A stretch of DNA of 64,000 bases from UBA1206 sp045600105. Its GTDB lineage: Bacteria; Bacillota; Clostridia; Oscillospirales; CAG-382. Made by a program: the position numbers and the translations under genes. Shown piece by piece: positions 15,584 through 24,250 of the stretch. The stretch lies in NCBI GenBank assembly GCA_045600105.1, contig JAZRXG010000033.1, positions 7,095-71,094 of the forward strand, read 5' to 3'. The notes under the pieces were generated by a model, which did not search any database, was not told where the DNA came from, and worked only from the letters and a program-made list of their open reading frames with translations. Each line of letters opens with the position of its first letter. The stretch's first letter is position 1.

Positions 15584-16513
15584 ATGAAAAAAACAATTTG
15601 TGTCATCCTCATTCTCACGGTTTTATTTTCCCTTTTTTCCTGCACGCCGGAAGAAACCGAAAAGACCGATATAAGGCTCGATATGTACAAGGAGCTTTTC
15701 GATTATTATAACGGAAGACAGCTGCAGAGCTATCTCGAAGCGGCTGCTCTCTGCACGGCGTCGTTTGACTTTGCGGACTGCGTCTGGGACGGGCTCCTCG
15801 CTTCTCCGGAGGACAACGCCAAAGAAATAAGCGAGTATCTCATCTCGTATTATTTCCTCGGCAAAGCAGGCTGCGACGTTTCGGGCTGCGCGTGCGAAAC
15901 GTGGGTGGAAAAGCTCAAAGAGTACGTAAGTCAGATCAACTCGATCCCCACGTCAGACCTTGCCAAAGCGTCCATAGCGCTTAACCTGATGAACGCCGAT
16001 TATGACCGTGCCCTCGTCTGCGGCAGTTTGCTTGAGCGTCAGCACAGCGTTGAAGGCGCATTTTTCGATTATCCGCAGACCGGCACCGAAAGCGCTCCGA
16101 CGAGTATTTCGTCTTCCGCCGAGGTGCTCACGGCGTATATGTCGCTCAGAAATTACGTTTCGACCACCGAATATGAAGACTGCATCCACGACAACACCCT
16201 TGTTTGTCTGGGCAACGCCATCGGCAATGACAACACAGTCGCCGACGACACGCTCAAGCCGACGTCGTTCATGACGGCAAAAGTGCTTTCGGCTCTTATC
16301 GCCGCCGAGATCCCGCTTGACGGAGAGATATCCACTGCCCTGCTGAAAGCCATGCGCAATTTTTCAAAAAAATCAGGCGACACGCTTGCAGGCTACTGCA
16401 GATACCTCAATTCCGAAATCGACGACACCGTGCTTCCCGACGTGCTTTTCTGCGTCGTGTGCACGCTTTACGGCAACCCGCTCGTGCAGATCCCGGAAGA
16501 GCCTTTCAACTGA
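15584..16513 (+). CDS. predicted lipoprotein of unknown function
   Basis: The 309-residue protein starts at ATG 15584 (10 codons inside a longer open frame), with ggggga upstream. It has a lipoprotein signal: KK, a hydrophobic stretch, and the lipobox LFSC at about residues 16-19, then a short Glu/Thr linker. The mature part is helical with repeated leucine- and alanine-rich hairpins and several cysteines (CDVSGCAC). The alternating helices suggest an alpha/alpha toroid or prenyltransferase-like fold, but I do not recognise a family. It lies between the ribosomal terminator and another terminator, so it is monocistronic. Confidence 0.6.
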   Translation: MKKTICVILILTVLFSLFSCTPEETEKTDIRLDMYKELFDYYNGRQLQSYLEAAALCTASFDFADCVWDGLLASPEDNAKEISEYLISYYFLGKAGCDVSGCACETWVEKLKEYVSQINSIPTSDLAKASIALNLMNADYDRALVCGSLLERQHSVEGAFFDYPQTGTESAPTSISSSAEVLTAYMSLRNYVSTTEYEDCIHDNTLVCLGNAIGNDNTVADDTLKPTSFMTAKVLSALIAAEIPLDGEISTALLKAMRNFSKKSGDTLAGYCRYLNSEIDDTVLPDVLFCVVCTLYGNPLVQIPEEPFN

Positions 16514-16526
16514 ATCCGATATAACA

Positions 16527-16555
16527 AAAAGACCCGATTTTCGGGTCTTTTTTTG
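16527..16555. terminator. bidirectional terminator between lipoprotein and oxidoreductase genes
   Basis: A stem aagacccga (16529-16537) and tcgggtctt (16541-16549) with a 3-base loop has seven T residues on the plus strand and a short A-run on the other side. It separates convergent genes. Confidence 0.85.
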
Positions 16556-16559
16556 AAGC

Positions 16560-17627
16560 TTATTTGATCTCGACGAGTTTTCCGGTTTTCGCGGATTCGT
16601 ATATGGCGTCGATCATCTTCATGAGGATAACGCCGTCCTCGGCAGGCGCGCGGCAGGGATCGCCGTTCGCGACGCAGGAGAGGAAGGAGTGTATCTCGTT
16701 TTCGAACAGACCGTTGAACGAAAGCGCGGTGTTGCCCGTGGGCTTGACGTCAACGAACATACCGTCCATATCGGTGTAAAGCTCGATCGCCGGATCGATC
16801 TTGGCGCCCGACTTGGTGCCGAACAGTTCGATGTTGCCGACGTCGTTCTTGATGTTGAGGTTGAAGCTCGCTTCGACGTTGAGGGTGAGACCGTTGTCGA
16901 ACCTGATGACGGCACCCGCGAAGTCTTCGACGTCATACTTGTACTGCTTGACGACGCTCGAGCCCGAAGCCACCCAGCTCTGACCGCCGTTCGCTCTGTT
17001 GTATCCGAGGTTATCGAAGGTGAAGCCGTAAGCGGAAACGGGTTTGGGCGAGCCGCAGAGGTATCTCACAAGGTCCATGACGTGAACGCCGAGGTCGATG
17101 AGGGGACCGCCGCCCGAATATTCCTTGTCGCCGAACCATCTGCCGGGGCAGCCGTTGCGGCGGAGATAAGTCGCTTTTGCGTAATAGATATCGCCCATCG
17201 TACCGCTGTCGATGAACTTTTTGAGTATTGCGGCGTCGTTGCCGAAGCGGCGGACGAAGCCGATCTGGAGCAGTTTGCCCGATTTTTCCGCGGCGTCAGC
17301 CATCTCGCGTGCTTCATTCTGATTCATTGCCATCGGCTTTTCGCAGATGACGTTGACACCGGCGTTGAGAGCGGCGATCGTGGGAGCCTTGTGAGCGGCG
17401 TTCCAGGTGCAGACCGAAACGGCGTCGAGGTTCTCTTTGGCGAGCATTTCGTTATAGTCGGCGTAAGTGGCGGGAATATTGAATTCCTTTGCGAACGCTT
17501 CCGCTTTCGGAACGTCGATGTCGCAGGCGGCGACGACCTCGCAGCTGTCCGAAGTTTTGTAGCCTGCCATGTGGCAATGAGCGATACCGCCGCAGCCGAT
17601 AATGCCTATTCTGAGTTTTTTATCCAT
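16560..17627 (-). CDS. Gfo/Idh/MocA family NAD(P)-dependent oxidoreductase
   Basis: This 355-residue protein has an N-terminal Rossmann fold (RIGIIGCGGIAHCHMAGY), the EKP motif in CEKPMAMNQNEA that carries the catalytic-region lysine, and a C-terminal substrate domain with GGPLIDLGVHVMDL, where the histidine is typical of sugar or inositol dehydrogenases. The substrate is not determinable. It has its own promoter (17672-17699) and is divergent from a two-component system. Confidence 0.9.
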   Translation of the reverse strand: MDKKLRIGIIGCGGIAHCHMAGYKTSDSCEVVAACDIDVPKAEAFAKEFNIPATYADYNEMLAKENLDAVSVCTWNAAHKAPTIAALNAGVNVICEKPMAMNQNEAREMADAAEKSGKLLQIGFVRRFGNDAAILKKFIDSGTMGDIYYAKATYLRRNGCPGRWFGDKEYSGGGPLIDLGVHVMDLVRYLCGSPKPVSAYGFTFDNLGYNRANGGQSWVASGSSVVKQYKYDVEDFAGAVIRFDNGLTLNVEASFNLNIKNDVGNIELFGTKSGAKIDPAIELYTDMDGMFVDVKPTGNTALSFNGLFENEIHSFLSCVANGDPCRAPAEDGVILMKMIDAIYESAKTGKLVEIK

Positions 17628-17671
17628 GTCGTTTTCTCCTTTACGTTTTATGTTCGGGAATCTTTACGTTT

Positions 17672-17699
17672 ATTATATCACTTATTTTCGCATAGTCAA
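17672..17699 (-). promoter_or_regulatory. promoter of the Gfo/Idh/MocA gene
   Basis: Minus-strand -35 TTGACT (17694-17699) and -10 TATAAT (17672-17677) with a 16-base spacer, about 45 bases before the start codon. Confidence 0.75.
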
Positions 17700-17713
17700 T
17701 ATTTTTATTTATA

Positions 17714-17742
17714 TTGATTTCAGTAATGACTTGTAGTATAAT
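17714..17742 (+). promoter_or_regulatory. promoter of the two-component system
   Basis: Plus-strand -35 TTGATT (17714-17719) and -10 TATAAT (17737-17742) with a 17-base spacer, leaving a short leader before the ATG at 17775. It is back to back with the oxidoreductase promoter. Confidence 0.75.
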
Positions 17743-17774
17743 GATATCGGTATTATATTATCGGAGGTATCGCC

Positions 17775-18461
17775 ATGCCCACCATTCTCGTTTGCGACGA
17801 CGACAAAGACATCGTTTCCGCGGTCAGGATCTATCTCTCGGCGGAAGGTTACGACGTCATCGGCTGCTCCAACGGAAGAGAAGCCATATCGGTCTGCGCG
17901 AAAAAACAGATACATCTCATCATAATGGATATAATGATGCCCGAGCTCGACGGAATTTCCGCCGTGGCTGAGATACGCCGCACGTCAAACATTCCCATAA
18001 TCTTCCTCACCGCCAAAGGCGAGGATACCGACAAGGTGCTCGGACTCAATATCGGCGGCGACGACTACGTCACCAAGCCGTTCAACCCGGTCGAGCTCAT
18101 CGCGCGCGTCAAGTCGCAGCTCAGACGCTATATGAACCTCGGCGGCGCTCCCGCCGGTGACGATACGATCACACTCGGCGGCATAACGCTCAACGACGCG
18201 TCCAAGACCGTCACCGTTGACGGTAACCCGACGACGCTGACGCCGACCGAATTCGACATACTCAAGCTGCTTATGAAAAACCCGGGCAAGGTCTTTTCGT
18301 CGTCAGACATCTATTCGGCGGTCTGGAAGGACACTCCGCTCGGTTCCGAGAACACCATAGCCGTCCATATACGCCACCTGCGTGAAAAAATCGAGATTGA
18401 CCCGGCTGAGCCGAGATACCTCAAGGTCGTATGGGGACAGGGCTATAAAATTACCAATTAA
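17775..18461 (+). CDS. OmpR/PhoB-family response regulator (VanR-like)
   Basis: The 228-residue protein has a receiver domain with acidic pocket DDDKD at residues 8-12, phospho-acceptor D52 in IIMDIMMPELDG, and conserved K101 in VTKPFNP. A winged helix-turn-helix domain follows (about 130-228), with LTPTEFDILKLL and the recognition region HIRHLREKIE. It is paired with the sensor kinase 24 bases downstream. Target genes are unknown; the sequence resembles VanR-type regulators, which by itself does not imply vancomycin resistance. Confidence 0.93.
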   Translation: MPTILVCDDDKDIVSAVRIYLSAEGYDVIGCSNGREAISVCAKKQIHLIIMDIMMPELDGISAVAEIRRTSNIPIIFLTAKGEDTDKVLGLNIGGDDYVTKPFNPVELIARVKSQLRRYMNLGGAPAGDDTITLGGITLNDASKTVTVDGNPTTLTPTEFDILKLLMKNPGKVFSSSDIYSAVWKDTPLGSENTIAVHIRHLREKIEIDPAEPRYLKVVWGQGYKITN

Positions 18462-18485
18462 AAAAATCGACTGGAGGTCACCGCT

Positions 18486-20027
18486 TTGAGAAAACTTGCG
18501 CGGATTCCGGCACTCAAATATACCGCGTTCGGGTTGTTTTGTCTGACACTTTCGGTATGCGCGGCGTCAACTGCGGGCTTCATTTACGTTATTAAAAACA
18601 ACCTTTATATGACCACGTCGGAATCGCTTTCTAAATTCGATTCCTTCGCGTTTTCGATGAAATACACGTTCGGCATCGTTGCGATCTCAACGGCAGTCGT
18701 CTCACTGTTTCTGCTTCTGTTCGTCATGACGGGGGCAGGATACCGCAAAGGCAGTACCAAGCCGGCACTCAGAAAGCGCGACAAAATTTATCTTGAGTTC
18801 GTCGCGGCGTTCTACGGCGTGCTTGTATACGCGCTCTGCCGCGTGTGCATTGCCGTTCTCAAACGCATGGCGTTCTGGAACCTGTTCATCATCTGCCCCG
18901 CGCTGCTCCTCATGTCGTGCTTCGTCGCTCTCGTGTTCGTCTCGGCGGCGATACGCTACAAGACCGATACCCTGCTCACGAGCACGCTTTTCTGGCGGAT
19001 CTCCCTGCTTTTCCGTGACGCCTACGTCAATTTCACGACGATATGGAAGGTGCTTTTCTTCATTCTGCTTTATTTCGCCGTCACCTTCTACTGCTTCTAT
19101 TACCGCACCACCCTGCTTATAGTGGCTTGGGGGATAGTCACGTTCGTTTACTGCGCTCTGCTCGCGTCGTGCGCCATATTCATCGATAAGATAAAAAAAG
19201 GCTCCAAACGCATTGCCGGAGGCGACCTGAACTACAAGATCGACACCACCGGAATGTATTCGGAGTTCACCAAGATCAGCGACAATCTCAACAACATCAA
19301 CATCGGTCTTTCAAAGGCCGTCGAGGAAAAAACGAAAAGCGAGCGGTTCCGTACCGAGCTTATCACAAACGTGTCGCACGATATCAAAACACCGCTCACT
19401 TCAATAATCAATTACGTTGATCTGCTCAAGAAAAGCGACCTCACCGACGAACAGAGGGCTCAGTACCTTGAAGTCATCGACCGACAGTCGTCCAAGCTCA
19501 AAAAGCTCATCGTCGACCTCGTCGAAGCGTCGAAAGCCATCACGGGCAATATCGTCGTGAACGCAACTCCCACCAACCTCAACGAGCTGCTCAATCAGGC
19601 AGTCGCCGAATACGGCGAAAAATTCACGTCGTCTTCCCTCACCGCCGTTGTCAAATGCAGCGACAGCCCCGTGACCGTGCTTGCGGACGGCAGACTGATC
19701 TGGCGCATTTTCGACAACCTTATGAGCAATATATGCAAATATTCGCTTCCGTCGACCCGCGTTTTCATCGACGTATCGTCGGATAACGGAAAAGCCGCGG
19801 TGGTTTTCAAGAACATTTCCAAAAACATCCTAAATGTATCCGCCGACGAACTCGTCGAAAGATTCGTCAGAGGCGACTCCTCGCGTTCGACCGAAGGCAG
19901 CGGGCTCGGGCTTTCGATAGCGTCAAGCCTTGCCGAGCTTCAGGGCGGCGAGCTTGAGATAACGGTCGACGGTGACCTTTTCAAAGCGACGCTCACGCTC
20001 CCGATCTACACCGAGAGCCAGTCGTAA
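18486..20027 (+). CDS. membrane sensor histidine kinase (VanS-like)
   Basis: This 513-residue kinase uses a TTG start with ggaggtc upstream. The N-terminal half has about six hydrophobic segments (roughly residues 12-36, 60-82, 104-126, 131-156, 186-204 and 209-233), more than the usual two. A HAMP-like linker follows, then the phospho-acceptor H298 in TNVSHDIKTPLTSI, an N box (DNLMSNICKYS) and a G box (GSGLGLSIA). The extended membrane part suggests that it senses a membrane or wall signal. Its last 22 bases overlap the convergent hydrolase gene. Confidence 0.92.
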   Translation: MRKLARIPALKYTAFGLFCLTLSVCAASTAGFIYVIKNNLYMTTSESLSKFDSFAFSMKYTFGIVAISTAVVSLFLLLFVMTGAGYRKGSTKPALRKRDKIYLEFVAAFYGVLVYALCRVCIAVLKRMAFWNLFIICPALLLMSCFVALVFVSAAIRYKTDTLLTSTLFWRISLLFRDAYVNFTTIWKVLFFILLYFAVTFYCFYYRTTLLIVAWGIVTFVYCALLASCAIFIDKIKKGSKRIAGGDLNYKIDTTGMYSEFTKISDNLNNINIGLSKAVEEKTKSERFRTELITNVSHDIKTPLTSIINYVDLLKKSDLTDEQRAQYLEVIDRQSSKLKKLIVDLVEASKAITGNIVVNATPTNLNELLNQAVAEYGEKFTSSSLTAVVKCSDSPVTVLADGRLIWRIFDNLMSNICKYSLPSTRVFIDVSSDNGKAAVVFKNISKNILNVSADELVERFVRGDSSRSTEGSGLGLSIASSLAELQGGELEITVDGDLFKATLTLPIYTESQS

Positions 20028-20917
20028 ATATCGCCGAGCACCTTGTCGCGGACGGGCTCGTGGAACAGCTCGTGACGTCCCTCGTACATCTTCTTCACCG
20101 CGTTTATACCGGCTTTTTTCATCGCGCCGTAAACCTTGTCGACTCCCTTTCCCATTGAGCCGACGGGGTCGGACAAGCCCGAAACGAAGAGAACGGGAGC
20201 GTTTTTGGGGCACGACGAATAGTTTTTGCTTTTTCTGATATAGTCGAGCCCGTCGAGCATATCGATAAAAAGTCCCACGCTGATGGGGGCGTTGCACATC
20301 GGATCGCTCATATATCTGTCAACTTCTTTTTGGTCGCCGGATATCCAATCGCAATCGGTGCGCTTTTCGAACGTCTTGTTGTAAGAGCCGAACGCGAGTT
20401 TTTTGATGAACGGATCGGAGTCGTATTTGCTCTTTTTGGTCTTTCTTATCGTTTTAGCAACCAGCTTTCCGCTCTTGACGACGGCTCCGGACTGATGCCC
20501 CGTGCCCGAAAACACAAAGGCGTCGGCGTTGACTTTTCCGTTTATGAATACGGTACGGGCAATGAAGCTGCCCATCGAATGACCGAGAAGACAGTATTTT
20601 GCGCCCTTGAACTTCTCTTTTTCGATATTGAAAAGCGACACGACGTCGTCGCAGACGCGCTGCCAGCCGTCCTTGTCGGCAAAAAAGCCGTATTCTTCTC
20701 TGCTTACGGTTCTGCCGTGACCGAGATGGTCGTTGCCGCACACGGCGACACCGCGCTCCGTCATATACTCCCAAAGCTCCTTGTATCTTCCGAAATGCTC
20801 GGAGATCCCGTGGGCGACCTGGATGACCGCTTTAACGTCTACGTCCGGAAGATATTCGTACGCCTGCACCGTATGTATCCCGTCAGATGACGGATAAGTG
20901 AATTCGTTGTATTTCAT
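20006..20917 (-). CDS. alpha/beta hydrolase, monoacylglycerol lipase / lysophospholipase-like
   Basis: The 303-residue protein belongs to the serine aminopeptidase S33 (Hydrolase_4) group. Visible features are the oxyanion region VAHGISEHFGRY, the GNDHLGHG segment, the nucleophile elbow GHSMGSF, an acid in LFVSGLSDPVG, and the late GRHELFHE histidine. There is no signal peptide, so it acts in the cytoplasm, probably on monoglycerides or lysophospholipids. Its neighbour glpK would use the released glycerol (inference). It has its own promoter and overlaps the sensor kinase end by 22 bases. Confidence 0.88.
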   Translation of the reverse strand: MKYNEFTYPSSDGIHTVQAYEYLPDVDVKAVIQVAHGISEHFGRYKELWEYMTERGVAVCGNDHLGHGRTVSREEYGFFADKDGWQRVCDDVVSLFNIEKEKFKGAKYCLLGHSMGSFIARTVFINGKVNADAFVFSGTGHQSGAVVKSGKLVAKTIRKTKKSKYDSDPFIKKLAFGSYNKTFEKRTDCDWISGDQKEVDRYMSDPMCNAPISVGLFIDMLDGLDYIRKSKNYSSCPKNAPVLFVSGLSDPVGSMGKGVDKVYGAMKKAGINAVKKMYEGRHELFHEPVRDKVLGDIYDWLSV

Positions 20918-20950
20918 TCCGATACCCCCGCTTTTTTATTTTATGTTTTT

Positions 20951-20979
20951 ATGATAAAGCATTTTTTGTCACTTGTCAA
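20951..20979 (-). promoter_or_regulatory. promoter of the lipase-like hydrolase gene
   Basis: Minus-strand -35 TTGACA (20974-20979) and -10 TATCAT (20951-20956) with a 17-base spacer. It is divergent from glpK, whose own promoter I could not place with confidence in the 83-base gap. Confidence 0.7.
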
Positions 20980-21000
20980 CAACAAATGTGAGGTGAAAAT

Positions 21001-22497
21001 ATGGAAAACTGCGTTTTGGCGCTTGACCAAGGAACGACGAGTTCCCGAGCGATACTTTTTTCGTCAGACGGAAAAATAATCTCGTCGTCGCAATACCCTT
21101 TTGAGCAGCATTTTCCGAATCCCGGCTGGGTCGAGCACGACCCGTACGACCTGCTCCGTACGACGTTCCGCGCCGCTTCCGACGCGGTCGAAAAAACGGG
21201 GATACGCCCCGTTTCCATCGGAATAACAAATCAGCGCGAAACGGTCATCGTGTGGGAAAAGGCGACGGGAAAGCCCGTCTTCAACGCCGTCGTGTGGCAA
21301 TGCCGCAGGACCGCGGATATATGCGAAGAGCTGATAAAAGGCGGATACGCCGACATGATACGCAAAAAGACCGGGCTCGGGATAGACGCGTATTTTTCGG
21401 CAACGAAGATAAAATGGATACTTGACAGAATCGAAAACGGAACGGAGCGCGCAAAGCGCGGTGAGCTGCTCTGCGGCACCGTCGACACGTGGCTCATTTA
21501 CAATCTGACGGGCGGAAAGGTACACGCCACCGACTACTCGAACGCGTCGAGGACGATGCTTTTCAACATCCGCACCCTCGAATGGGACGACGAGCTCTGC
21601 GAGCTTATCGGCGTGCCGAAGATAATGCTGCCGGAGGTACGCGACTGCGCCGGATATTTCGGGACTGTCGACGCTTCTTCTTGCGGAGTTTCACCGCTTC
21701 TTGACGGCGTTACGATAAACGGCGCTGCCGGTGACCAGCAGGCGGCTCTTTTCGGTCAGACCTGCTTTGACGTCGGCGACGTGAAGAACACCTACGGCAC
21801 GGGCTGCTTCACGCTCATGAACGTGGGAAGCAGGATCCCCGAAAAGGACGGCTCGCTCCTCACGACGATAGGCTGGAAGATCGGGAGTGAAACCGTTTAC
21901 GCGCTCGAAGGCAGCGTATTCAACGCCGGAAGCTCCATCCAATGGCTGCGCGACGGGCTCGGGCTCATTTCGTCCGCCAAGGAGATCGACGTTTTCGCCG
22001 AAAAAGTGCCCGACAACGGCGGTGTTTACCTCGTTTCGGCATTCACGGGTCTCGGCGCTCCGTACTGGGATATGTACGCCAAAGGCACGATAACCGGCAT
22101 AACGCGGGGCACGACGAAATACCATATCTGCCGCGCAGCGCTTGAGGGCATTGCTTTTCAGGTCTGCGACCTCGTGACCGCCATGCGCGACGCGAGCGGC
22201 AAAGAGATAGCGTCACTCCGTGTTGACGGCGGCGCCTCGGTCAGCGACTTCATGATGCAGTTCCAGTCCGACATCCTCGGCGTGGACGTCGAACGTCCCG
22301 AGGTCGTCGAAACGACGGCAATGGGCGCGGCTTTCCTCGCGCTTCTCGGCAAAGGAATCGTGAAAGACAAAGAGTCGCTCAGAGCCGCACGCAAAAAATC
22401 AAAGACCTATTCCCCGGAAGTCGACGGCGCCGAAAGAACGACCCGCCTCGAAGGCTGGAAAAACGCGGTAAAACGCACACTTTCGAATATAAAATAA
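21001..22497 (+). CDS. glpK: glycerol kinase
   Basis: GlpK phosphorylates glycerol to sn-glycerol 3-phosphate. The 498-residue length is standard. Visible motifs are the N-terminal LDQGTTSSRAILF, the substrate site NAVVWQCRRTADIC, the GAAGDQQAALFGQTCF region, YGTGCFTLMN, and the late RVDGGASVSDFMMQFQ. It is followed 18 bases later by a GlpT-like transporter gene. No glpD or glpA dehydrogenase is nearby. Confidence 0.97.
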   Translation: MENCVLALDQGTTSSRAILFSSDGKIISSSQYPFEQHFPNPGWVEHDPYDLLRTTFRAASDAVEKTGIRPVSIGITNQRETVIVWEKATGKPVFNAVVWQCRRTADICEELIKGGYADMIRKKTGLGIDAYFSATKIKWILDRIENGTERAKRGELLCGTVDTWLIYNLTGGKVHATDYSNASRTMLFNIRTLEWDDELCELIGVPKIMLPEVRDCAGYFGTVDASSCGVSPLLDGVTINGAAGDQQAALFGQTCFDVGDVKNTYGTGCFTLMNVGSRIPEKDGSLLTTIGWKIGSETVYALEGSVFNAGSSIQWLRDGLGLISSAKEIDVFAEKVPDNGGVYLVSAFTGLGAPYWDMYAKGTITGITRGTTKYHICRAALEGIAFQVCDLVTAMRDASGKEIASLRVDGGASVSDFMMQFQSDILGVDVERPEVVETTAMGAAFLALLGKGIVKDKESLRAARKKSKTYSPEVDGAERTTRLEGWKNAVKRTLSNIK

Positions 22498-22515
22498 CAC
22501 AAGGACAATTTTCTG

Positions 22516-23763
22516 ATGAGACCTGATTCCAAAAAGACGCCGTACATACTCTTTTTCGTCTGCTGGGCTGCGTACGCGACGTCTTACATAACCAAATATT
22601 CTTATTCCATCTGCATGAACAACATGGTGAACGACGGACTTTTTGACAAAACGTTCGGCGGCGCCATACTCACCGCGCTGCTCGCGAGCTACGGCTGCGG
22701 TCAGCTCGTGAACGGCTGGCTCGGCGACAAATTCCACCCAAAATACATGATAGGCATCGGCGTGACTGGTGCCGCCGCCGCGGATATCCTCATGGGTCTT
22801 GCCGTGAACAAATGGATGTGTATCGCCGTCTGGTGCTTCGAGGGCTTCTTCTGCTCGATGCTCTGGGCGCCCGTAACGCGCTTCATGGCGGAATACCTGC
22901 CCGAAAAGGTCAAGACCTTCGCCGGCACGTGGATCGCCGCGACGATACCCACCGGAACGCTCATCTCCTACGGGATAGGCGGGCTTTTCCTTGACGCGAG
23001 CGGATACCGCACCGTTTTCTTCGTTTCGGGCTCGGTCGGATTTGCCGTTGCCCTTCTCTGGTTCCTTTCGATGAAAGGGCTCGGACCGTATATGAAGTAT
23101 ATCGAAAGCGACACGACGAGCAAGGAAATAGTGCACCCCGTCCGTGTTTCGGTCAAAAAACTCTTCCTGCTGCTTATTTCGACGGGTGCGATAGTCTCCG
23201 CGGTCTGTGTCTGCTTCAACGGCGTCATCAAGGACGGCGTAACGTCGTGGCTGCCCACCTATCTCGTTGAAAACTTCGAGGGCGTGACCGATTCCGAAGC
23301 GTCGGTGTTCATGATGATACTTCCCATCGTCAACCTGCTCGGCGCGTTCGTTGCCGTCAGGCTCAACAGAAAGATCTTCAAAAACGAGTTCGTCACCATC
23401 GCGGTGATGTTCGGCGTCGCGTTTTTCGGCATCATGATGATGTATCTGTTCGGCAGTTACAACATAATTCTTGCCGTTCTGTTCGTGGCGATCGCCACTT
23501 CCTCGATGCTCGGTGCCAACACCCTGCTCCTCACGTTCATACCGATGTTCTTTGCCAAGGTCGGCAGAGCCGCCTCGTTCACGGGCTTCCTTGACGCGTG
23601 CAGCTACGGCGCTTCCGCCGTTTCGGGCGTTGCCATCGGCGCCATCGCCAAAAATTTCGGCTGGGGCGTCACGGTGCTTTCGTGGACTGCAGTCGCCGCT
23701 CTCGGACTTATTTCCGCCCTCGTTATTGCCCCCGTCTGGAAAAAAGGCAGAGAAAAGCTTTGA
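22516..23763 (+). CDS. MFS transporter, OPA (organophosphate:phosphate antiporter) family, GlpT-like
   Basis: A 415-residue protein with about 12 hydrophobic segments. The early KYSYSICMNNM region, GYGCGQLVNGWLGDK-like motif around residues 58-72 and the WIAATIPTGT segment fit the OPA group that includes GlpT and UhpT. Coupling to glpK suggests that it carries glycerol 3-phosphate or a related ester. Substrate assignment is inference, because OPA members cannot be told apart by eye. Confidence 0.82.
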   Translation: MRPDSKKTPYILFFVCWAAYATSYITKYSYSICMNNMVNDGLFDKTFGGAILTALLASYGCGQLVNGWLGDKFHPKYMIGIGVTGAAAADILMGLAVNKWMCIAVWCFEGFFCSMLWAPVTRFMAEYLPEKVKTFAGTWIAATIPTGTLISYGIGGLFLDASGYRTVFFVSGSVGFAVALLWFLSMKGLGPYMKYIESDTTSKEIVHPVRVSVKKLFLLLISTGAIVSAVCVCFNGVIKDGVTSWLPTYLVENFEGVTDSEASVFMMILPIVNLLGAFVAVRLNRKIFKNEFVTIAVMFGVAFFGIMMMYLFGSYNIILAVLFVAIATSSMLGANTLLLTFIPMFFAKVGRAASFTGFLDACSYGASAVSGVAIGAIAKNFGWGVTVLSWTAVAALGLISALVIAPVWKKGREKL

Positions 23764-23774
23764 TATAATGCAAA

Positions 23775-23803
23775 AAACGACCCCGTCGGGTCGTTTTTTT
23801 TGT
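23775..23803. terminator. terminator between glp genes and the large minus-strand gene train
   Basis: Stem aaacgaccc (23775-23783) and gggtcgttt (23788-23796) with a 4-base loop and a run of eight T residues on the plus strand. It lies between convergent transcripts and may serve both. Confidence 0.85.
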
Positions 23804-23808
23804 TGTTT

Positions 23809-24246
23809 TTATCTTCTTTTGTAAACGACTATCTCGGGGTCTTTGCCCTCGCAGCCGTATTCGCAGACGAGTATGTATTTTTCGTCGGCGGCGATGCCGA
23901 AGCAGCGGTCGTTTCCCTCTCTCTCGATCTGATTGCCGAAATAAACGGCATCGTCGTCGAGCAGTTTTGCCTTCGTACCGTTTACGAACGTATATTCAAG
24001 GTTGATGTACGAGCCGGAAAGCAGATACAGCTCGTTTATCACAAGTCCGTCGATACCGAGTGTATTGACCTCGTCAATAATGCTCTTCTTGAGCTTTTCA
24101 AGTTCTTCAAAGCCTTTTTCTTTGATGATTCCGGCGGCAAAGCAGCGTCCTCCGCAGGGGTGTCCCCCGCTTTCGACGCAGCCCGCGCACTTCGTCCCTT
24201 TGCTCGGGCATTCTTCGCAGCATTCGGATCGGCACAAAGATTTCAT
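23809..24246 (-). CDS. small protein with Cys-rich N-terminal knuckle, unknown function
   Basis: The 145-residue product has eight cysteines (C5, C9, C10, C13, C20, C23, C31, C35) and a histidine in its first 36 residues, which looks like a zinc or iron-sulfur cluster site. Residues 45-145 form an alpha/beta domain that ends with a strand-rich segment (KYILVCEYGCEGKDPEIVVYKR). I do not recognise the family. It is the last gene of the surface-polymer module, 4 bases after the acyl carrier protein gene, so it is almost certainly co-transcribed. Confidence 0.6.
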   Translation of the reverse strand: MKSLCRSECCEECPSKGTKCAGCVESGGHPCGGRCFAAGIIKEKGFEELEKLKKSIIDEVNTLGIDGLVINELYLLSGSYINLEYTFVNGTKAKLLDDDAVYFGNQIEREGNDRCFGIAADEKYILVCEYGCEGKDPEIVVYKRR

Positions 24247-24250
24247 CCTT

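Noticed and set aside
17775..20027. Vancomycin resistance regulator pair
   Set aside because: The kinase and regulator resemble VanS/VanR, but there is no vanHAX or other resistance gene in the window.
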